A stretch of DNA of 6,022 nt. Origin: Verrucomicrobiota bacterium. Lineage in GTDB: Bacteria > Verrucomicrobiota > Verrucomicrobiia > Limisphaerales > UBA1100. The translations under genes and the position numbers were made by a program. Where the stretch lies: positions 1-6,022 of the forward strand of contig DQLO01000377.1 of the NCBI GenBank assembly GCA_015660155.1, read 5' to 3'. Shown piece by piece: positions 4,876-6,022 of the stretch. Under the pieces are notes generated by a model that saw only the letters and a program-made list of their open reading frames with translations, was not told where the DNA came from and made no database searches. Positions within the stretch are counted from its first letter, which is position 1, and every line of letters begins with the position of its first letter.

Positions 4876-6022
4876 ATAAAACCCTCCTCATCGCCGGCAA
4901 CGAATTCTCCGCCTTCGTCCGCTCCAAAGCCTTCATCATCAGCGTGCTGTTCGCGCCGGCGATCATGGGCATTTCCGTCGTCATCCAAAAAGTTGTACAA
5001 GATCACGTGGACACCACCGAACGGAAATTCGCCATCATCGATGCCACCGGTCAATTGGCCGCCGCGCTCGAGACTGCCGCCCGCGCGCGCAATGCCGAAT
5101 TCGCCGCCACGTCCGACCGCGAAGCGCTCGGCGGCTCCTTCACGCCGGAGATTGCCGAGGGCGATTCGCTGCCCGAACTGCGCCTCAAATTATCCGAACG
5201 CATTCGGGACGACGACTTGTTTGCCTTCATCGAAATCCCCGCCAACATTTTGCAAACCAACGCGCCGCCGGAAGCGGTGCGCTACTATTCCGATGAGCCC
5301 ACCTATCGCAACCTGCCGCGTTGGCTTGAAGCAACGCTCTCCGCCGAGGTCCGCGACCTGCGCTTCGCCGCCGCGAACATTGACGCCGCCGCGCGCCACA
5401 AGTTCCGGCAACTCGATATCTCGGTAAAAATTTCCCCGATGGGATTGGTCGAGCGCGATTCCGAATCTGGCAAAATTGCCGCCGCCCAAAAAGTCGATAA
5501 AGTTCGCGCCTTCATCGTTCCCATCGCATTGATGATTTTGATGTACATCATCGTGCTCACCAGCACGCCCAACATTCTCAACTCCGTGCTGGAGGAAAAA
5601 ATGAGCCGCATCAGCGAAGTCCTGCTCGGCTCCGTGTCCCCCATGCAACTCATGCTCGGCAAACTCATCGGCTGCCTTTGGATCGCCGGCATCCTCGCCC
5701 TCCTCTACCTCGGCAGCGCACTGGGCGCCGCGCATTACCACGGCTATGGCGACGCCGTGCCGCCCGCGCAGCTCGCGTGGTTCGCCATTTACCTGCTGCT
5801 GGCCATTTTCTTTTTTGGCTCACTCTTCATCGCCATCGGTGCCGCCTGCAGCGATATCAAAAGCGCCCAAGCCGCCATGATGCCCGTGATGATGCTGGTG
5901 ATCATGCCTTTGATGGCTTTCCCGATCATTCTCAAAAACCCAAATGGCAATGTCGCCGTGGCGCTTTCCCTCTTCCCTCCCGCCACCCCCCTGCTAATGA
6001 CCCTCCGCCTCGCCCTCCAACC
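4872..6022 (+). CDS. ABC-2 type permease, NatB-like (3' end outside window)
   Basis: The frame opens at ATG 4872-4874, overlapping the ATPase stop by ATGA, and stays open to the window edge, giving 383 residues of an incomplete protein. A first membrane segment spans about 20-38 (SKAFIISVLFAPAIMGISVV). It is followed by a large extracytoplasmic domain, about 39-212, beginning with KFAIIDATGQL as in NatB/YhaP-type permeases. Further membrane segments lie at about 213-233, 262-286, 302-324 and 334-353. The cytoplasmic motif EEKMSRISEVLLGSVSP (241-257) followed by MLGKLIG is the hallmark of this ABC-2 subfamily, and FPPATPLLMTLRLAL near the end fits its late conserved loop. With the upstream ATPase it would form an inner-membrane exporter; the ATGA overlap implies coupled translation. 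The missing C-terminus should contain about one or two more membrane segments. The substrate cannot be inferred, with sodium or a small toxic compound as family precedents. Confidence 0.9.
   Translation, partial: MNKTLLIAGNEFSAFVRSKAFIISVLFAPAIMGISVVIQKVVQDHVDTTERKFAIIDATGQLAAALETAARARNAEFAATSDREALGGSFTPEIAEGDSLPELRLKLSERIRDDDLFAFIEIPANILQTNAPPEAVRYYSDEPTYRNLPRWLEATLSAEVRDLRFAAANIDAAARHKFRQLDISVKISPMGLVERDSESGKIAAAQKVDKVRAFIVPIALMILMYIIVLTSTPNILNSVLEEKMSRISEVLLGSVSPMQLMLGKLIGCLWIAGILALLYLGSALGAAHYHGYGDAVPPAQLAWFAIYLLLAIFFFGSLFIAIGAACSDIKSAQAAMMPVMMLVIMPLMAFPIILKNPNGNVAVALSLFPPATPLLMTLRLALQ

Noticed and set aside
5190..5741. Minus-strand open frame of 183 codons opposite the permease
   Set aside because: It is antisense to a clear NatB-like permease with membrane segments and the EEKMSRISEVLL motif, and it has no recognisable domain of its own.
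1..6022. CRISPR arrays, IS elements, phage genes, toxin-antitoxin or defence modules
   Set aside because: No spaced direct repeats, transposase or integrase motifs, or small paired toxin-like genes were seen on either strand. A tRNA is present, but no integrase or duplicated tRNA end suggests an attachment site.

Overview
The window looks like chromosomal DNA of a PVC-group bacterium, most likely Verrucomicrobiota and less likely Planctomycetota. Three traits suggest this: secreted PQQ-like beta-propellers with a W-P-R-F-R-G-P-N-G start or a G-C-W-I-N-A-I-P-A-G-G end, a twin-arginine-type exported TIM-barrel 'sugar isomerase/epimerase', and a general lack of Shine-Dalgarno sequences. This is inferred from family knowledge; no taxonomic marker such as rRNA is present.

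Layout, left to right. At 1-855 (+) is the C-terminal part of a PQQ-like propeller protein. At 856-1109 is a gap whose minus strand carries a decayed C-terminal scrap of a hydantoinase B/5-oxoprolinase-type gene. The right end of the gap holds a good sigma70-type promoter whose predicted start falls on the next ATG. At 1110-2321 and 2324-3229 (+) is a two-gene operon: a secreted PQQ-like propeller and an exported TIM-barrel protein, 2 bp apart. A strong hairpin at 3232-3262 ends the tRNA transcript from the right and may also end this operon. At 3270-3345 (-) is tRNA-Ala(GGC), with its own promoter and an embedded perfect palindrome. At 3390-3908 (-) is sufT, an Fe-S cluster maturation factor. 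After a 55-bp divergent spacer, 3964-4875 and 4872-6022 (+) encode a NatA/NatB-type ABC exporter (ATPase, then permease, cut by the window edge) overlapping by ATGA.

The genes fall into three unrelated units: envelope/periplasmic carbohydrate-type proteins, tRNA plus Fe-S housekeeping, and a membrane ABC exporter. I see no phage, IS element, CRISPR array, toxin-antitoxin or defence cassette, and no clear sign of a new multi-gene system. The most useful second looks are the oxoprolinase relic abutting the first gene's stop codon, the Lys in place of a metal-binding Glu in the TIM-barrel protein, and the apparent leaderless promoter architecture.
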